From contig NZ_CP020105.1 of assembly GCF_002067135.1 (NCBI RefSeq), positions 2,604,001 to 2,668,000 on the forward strand: a DNA stretch of 64,000 nt. Reading direction: 5' to 3'. This document shows, piece after piece, positions 61,211 through 64,000 of the stretch (position 1 is the stretch's first letter; every line of letters starts with the position of its first letter). The DNA is from Spirosoma rigui (GTDB lineage Bacteria; Bacteroidota; Bacteroidia; Cytophagales; Spirosomataceae). The notes under the pieces are model-generated. The model was given only the letters and a program-made list of their open reading frames with translations, was not told the DNA's origin and searched no databases. Position numbers and translations under genes: made by a program.

Positions 61211-61804
61211 ATGTTCACCGGAATTATTGAAACCACCGGCCTGGTGTCGGGTATTGAGGCAGAAGGTACCAACCTGACCTTCCGAATGGAGTCGGCGCTG
61301 GCCTCCGAACTAAAAATAGACCAGAGTGTCAGCCACAACGGAGTCTGTCTGACCGTAACGAGCGTTGCCGACGGTAGCTACACGGTAACGGCGGTCGATG
61401 AAACACTTCGTAAAACAAACCTCGGGCAGGTCAAACCCGGCGACCGGGTTAATCTGGAACGCTGCATGCCCGCTACGGGTCGCTTCGACGGTCATATCGT
61501 ACAGGGCCACGTCGACCAGACCGGTATCTGTACCGGAGTGCAGGATATGAACGGCAGTTGGCTGTATGATTTCCGGTACGATGTCGATGCGGCTGACAAC
61601 GTAACGGTCGAAAAAGGGTCTATTTGTATCAACGGGGTCAGTTTGACCGTTTTCAATTCGGAGCCTAACCAGTTTCGGGTCACCATCATCCCATATACGT
61701 ACGAACATACCAATTTCAGGGAGTTAAAAGCAGGCGATACTGTAAATCTGGAATTCGATATTGTTGGGAAATACATTAAAAAAATGCTGGCCGGATACCG
61801 GTAA
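61211..61804 (+). CDS. ribE: Riboflavin synthase alpha subunit
   Basis: The 197-residue protein has two lumazine-binding halves, MFTGIIETTGLVSGI (start, with the active-site FTGII) and RFDGHIVQGHVDQTGI. VEKGSICINGVSLTVF, VTIIPYTYEHTNF and a C-terminus ending YIKKMLAGYR complete it. It joins two lumazine molecules to make riboflavin. Length is normal. It is followed by a terminator-like hairpin that includes the stop codon. Confidence 0.93.
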   Translation: MFTGIIETTGLVSGIEAEGTNLTFRMESALASELKIDQSVSHNGVCLTVTSVADGSYTVTAVDETLRKTNLGQVKPGDRVNLERCMPATGRFDGHIVQGHVDQTGICTGVQDMNGSWLYDFRYDVDAADNVTVEKGSICINGVSLTVFNSEPNQFRVTIIPYTYEHTNFRELKAGDTVNLEFDIVGKYIKKMLAGYR

Positions 61805-61844
61805 GCGGTTTGGGATTCTGCTACTTTTGTGCAGATCCGCTTAC
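61801..61844 (+). terminator. Hairpin at the ribE stop codon
   Basis: GTAAGCGG pairs with CCGCTTAC and an inner TCTGC/GCAGA stem follows; the stop TAA is in the left arm. TACTTTTG in the loop also fits a -7 element, so it could instead start the PASTA transcript. Confidence 0.5.
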
Positions 61845-61925
61845 GGGCATATCCCCCGCCGGATACTCAACTCATGAATTCACTCGCCTACCGGCATACA
61901 CGTTTTATACTCTATACCTTGTTGA

Positions 61926-62702
61926 ATGGCTAAGATCAGCACCCGATCCTTTACTGACCTGCTGATTCATATTGGCATCATCATCGCCCTGGTAACTGCG
62001 TTATTTCTGGCTTTTTTCTTCGTTTATCTGCCCTATACCACCAACCACGGGCAGACCATTACGGTGCCCGATGTGACGCGTCTGAGCCTCGATGAACTGC
62101 AGAATATCCTGGATGACCGCAACCTGCGTTATGAAGTGAGCGACTGCACCTTTGTGGCTGGTGCCCAGCCGCTGACGGTTATCCAGCAGTACCCGCGCGC
62201 CAATATGAAGGTGAAGGAAGGCCGGAAAATCTACATCACCATCACGCGCCGGGTGGCTCCTATGGTACCCATGCCGCAACTGGTTAGCCTGACGTTTCGC
62301 AGTGCCGAACTGAACCTGCGTTCGATGGGACTTGAGGTGGGCGACAAGGATTATGTACCCGATGTAGCCAAGAACGCCGTACTGCGCCAACTCTACAATG
62401 GCAAGGAAATTGCAGTCGGTACGCCGGTGCCCAAGGGTGCCAAAATTGACCTCGAAATTGGCGACGGGCTGGGAAATACGATGTTCGATATTCCCGACGT
62501 TGTAGGATTGCAGATTGACGAAGCCGAAGCGGCTATCCGTGGCTCCAACCTGAAAATAGGCACTAAAATCCCCGTCGACGATCCCGAAAAAGAAGTGGGT
62601 ACGGTGGTTCGGCAACGGCCCGAAGCCCGGTCGGGCGAGCGGATTCGGGTGGGCGAAACGATGGATTTGTGGGTAGTAGGACCGGTTGACCCGGATCGAT
62701 AA
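61926..62702 (+). CDS. PASTA-domain protein with membrane anchor
   Basis: The 258-residue protein has a short cytoplasmic N-terminus, one membrane helix (about 12-38), then three PASTA domains (about 40-107, 112-183, 187-255). They are recognised by VPDVTRLSLDELQNIL, MPQLVSLTFRSAELNLRSMG and IPDVVGLQIDEAEAAI. PASTA domains bind peptidoglycan and unlinked muropeptides. A protein kinase domain is absent, as usual for Bacteroidota. The next gene starts 26 bases downstream. Confidence 0.88.
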   Translation: MAKISTRSFTDLLIHIGIIIALVTALFLAFFFVYLPYTTNHGQTITVPDVTRLSLDELQNILDDRNLRYEVSDCTFVAGAQPLTVIQQYPRANMKVKEGRKIYITITRRVAPMVPMPQLVSLTFRSAELNLRSMGLEVGDKDYVPDVAKNAVLRQLYNGKEIAVGTPVPKGAKIDLEIGDGLGNTMFDIPDVVGLQIDEAEAAIRGSNLKIGTKIPVDDPEKEVGTVVRQRPEARSGERIRVGETMDLWVVGPVDPDR

Positions 62703-62728
62703 ACAGCGCGTCCGGCATGGATACCAAA

Positions 62729-64000
62729 TGACACTTGCTTTACCTGATCGGTCGTACGGAAAGGCGGCCCGGCATTTTCTGGGCAACGTAGTACTTCTGT
62801 TGTACTGCTGCTTTAGTTTGCCCGCACGGGCGCAAACACCGCTTACTCTGCCGTTTTTCGACGATTTCTCCACTAACGCCCGGACAGGTATTGCCGGGGT
62901 CGACCAGCCCGACCCCAACCGCTGGCAACCCGGCAGCGGGGTATACCTGAACAATACCATGTCCATTAACCACCCGACGGTTGGTATGGCATCGTTCGAC
63001 GGGCTGGCCGCCAACGGGCTTCCTTACGTGCGCAATAATCAGTTTGCCCAGGGCTACACCGATACGCTGGCCTCACGCCCCATCAATCTGGCGGGGCTGG
63101 TGGCTGCCGATTCGGTCTACCTGAGCTTCTACTGGCAGATTCGGGGGCTGGGCGAGCTACCCGACGCGGGCGATTCCCTGACGGTTCAGTTTCTGGACCG
63201 CACCGGTGTCTGGCGAACGGTCTGGACCGTTGAAGGCGGACTCCCGAACAATAACTTCCCGCAGGCGTTCATCCCCATCCGGTCGGCAACGTACCTGCAC
63301 GGCGCATTTGCCTTCCGGTTCCGGTCCTACGGGCGCAGTTCGGGACCGTTCGATACATGGAATATCGATTACGTTTACCTGAACCGGGGCCGGTCGGTCA
63401 ATGATCGTTTTGTAAAAGACGTTGCCGTTCGTCAACCACTCAGTCCATTCCTGAAACGGTATACGGCCATGCCACTGGCGCAATACCGGGTCAATCCGGC
63501 GGCCGAAACGGCCGATTCGGTCACGACCGATATCAACAATCTGTTCAACAACTTTAACTTCACTACGTTCCGGTTCTCGGTGCGCGATGAGGTATCGGGA
63601 CGTAGTATACAGGAAGATCCCCAAACCAACACAACGCTTATCCCTTCGCTGAGCTCGCAGCGCAAAAGCGCTCGTCCCGCACCCGTTACCAACCTGGGAA
63701 CGGCCACTCGGGCGGTGCTCCGCTACAAAGTGGATCTGCTCACCACCGACGATCAAAATCCATCCATTCCCGGCGTGAACCTGCGCCGGAACGATACTAT
63801 CTCGGCGCAGGCTGTACTCGATGATTACTACGCCTATGACGATGGCTCGTGGGAGTTTGGGTTGCAGATTGGCCCCCGGGAGCGGGTAGCTGTACGGTAT
63901 ATTCTGAACAAGCCCGACGCGATTTCGGGCGTCCGGGCGGTGATTGTGCCGTTTCGTACCAACCAGACCGGCCAGCCGTTTGTGCTGAGCGTATTCAATA
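62729..64000 (+). CDS. Large exported protein, N-terminal part (cut by window edge)
   Basis: From ATG at 62729 the frame stays open to the end of the window (over 420 residues). It has a hydrophobic signal (NVVLLLYCCFSLPARAQ) and then beta-rich sequence such as LPFFDDFSTNARTG, SVYLSFYWQIRGLGELP and WNIDYVYLNRGRSV. The layout resembles large secreted Bacteroidota proteins that end in a T9SS sorting domain, but the C-terminus is outside the window, so that is inference. An earlier ATG at 62719 stops after four codons. Confidence 0.7.

Noticed and set aside
1-64000. CRISPR arrays, insertion sequences, phage genes, toxin-antitoxin or defence islands, tRNA and rRNA genes
   Set aside because: I saw no regularly spaced repeats, transposase, integrase, helicase/nuclease defence genes or tRNA-like folds.

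Overview
The window looks like a chromosomal segment of a Bacteroidota bacterium of the order Cytophagales, most likely Spirosoma-like. The reasons are paired SusC/SusD proteins, a type IX secretion (T9SS) sorting tail on an exported peptidase, DUF2807, DUF4230, DUF1684 and ASPIC/UnbV proteins, a NusA with a long acidic tail, almost no Shine-Dalgarno sequences, and promoters that fit the Bacteroidota pattern TTG-N(17-23)-TAnnTTTG. I see no phage, insertion sequence, integrase, CRISPR array, rRNA or tRNA.

Layout. 1-4.3 kb is housekeeping: the recJ 3' end, lptB, recO, a FAH-family enzyme and purK. 4.4-6.2 kb holds a DUF2807 envelope protein and an unknown four-helix membrane protein in a gene-poor stretch. 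6.2-10.8 kb has an ABC ATPase, an aminotransferase, a TolC-like channel and an HlyD-type adaptor, with no permease. 11-15.9 kb is gpsA, a HIT protein, greA, fmt, an exported YdjC-type deacetylase and folA. 15.9-18 kb is a BatA-type membrane protein. 18.4-23.8 kb is the rimP-nusA-infB operon (minus strand), with a hairpin in its leader and a probable second promoter before infB. 23.9-25.9 kb is an endonuclease/exonuclease/phosphatase-fold protein and moaD-moaE.

26-28.4 kb is the most distinctive accessory block. An ECF sigma factor is followed by a single-pass membrane protein with a trypsin-like periplasmic domain, next to a small Ser/Thr-rich lipoprotein and a small exported lysine-rich protein. 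It resembles an envelope-stress circuit with the protease in the place where an anti-sigma gene would be expected. 28.7-43.5 kb is glycan or nutrient uptake: a giant ASPIC/VCBS lipoprotein and two closely related SusC-SusD pairs arranged tail to tail around a gene-free centre.

43.7-57.6 kb carries an NFACT (RqcH-like) ribosome-quality-control protein, a glycosyltransferase, an orphan PAS histidine kinase, an exported VOC protein coupled to a T9SS M1 aminopeptidase, DUF4230, rny, zapA, a short coiled-coil protein, pheT and DUF1684. 57.8-61.1 kb is a compact deoxy-amino-sugar/glycosyltransfer cassette (ketoisomerase, aminotransferase, GT2, methyltransferase), followed by ribE, a PASTA protein and the start of a large exported protein cut by the window edge. 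Many gene ends carry long, nearly perfect stem-loops. Domain names come from recognising motifs by eye; no database search was run.
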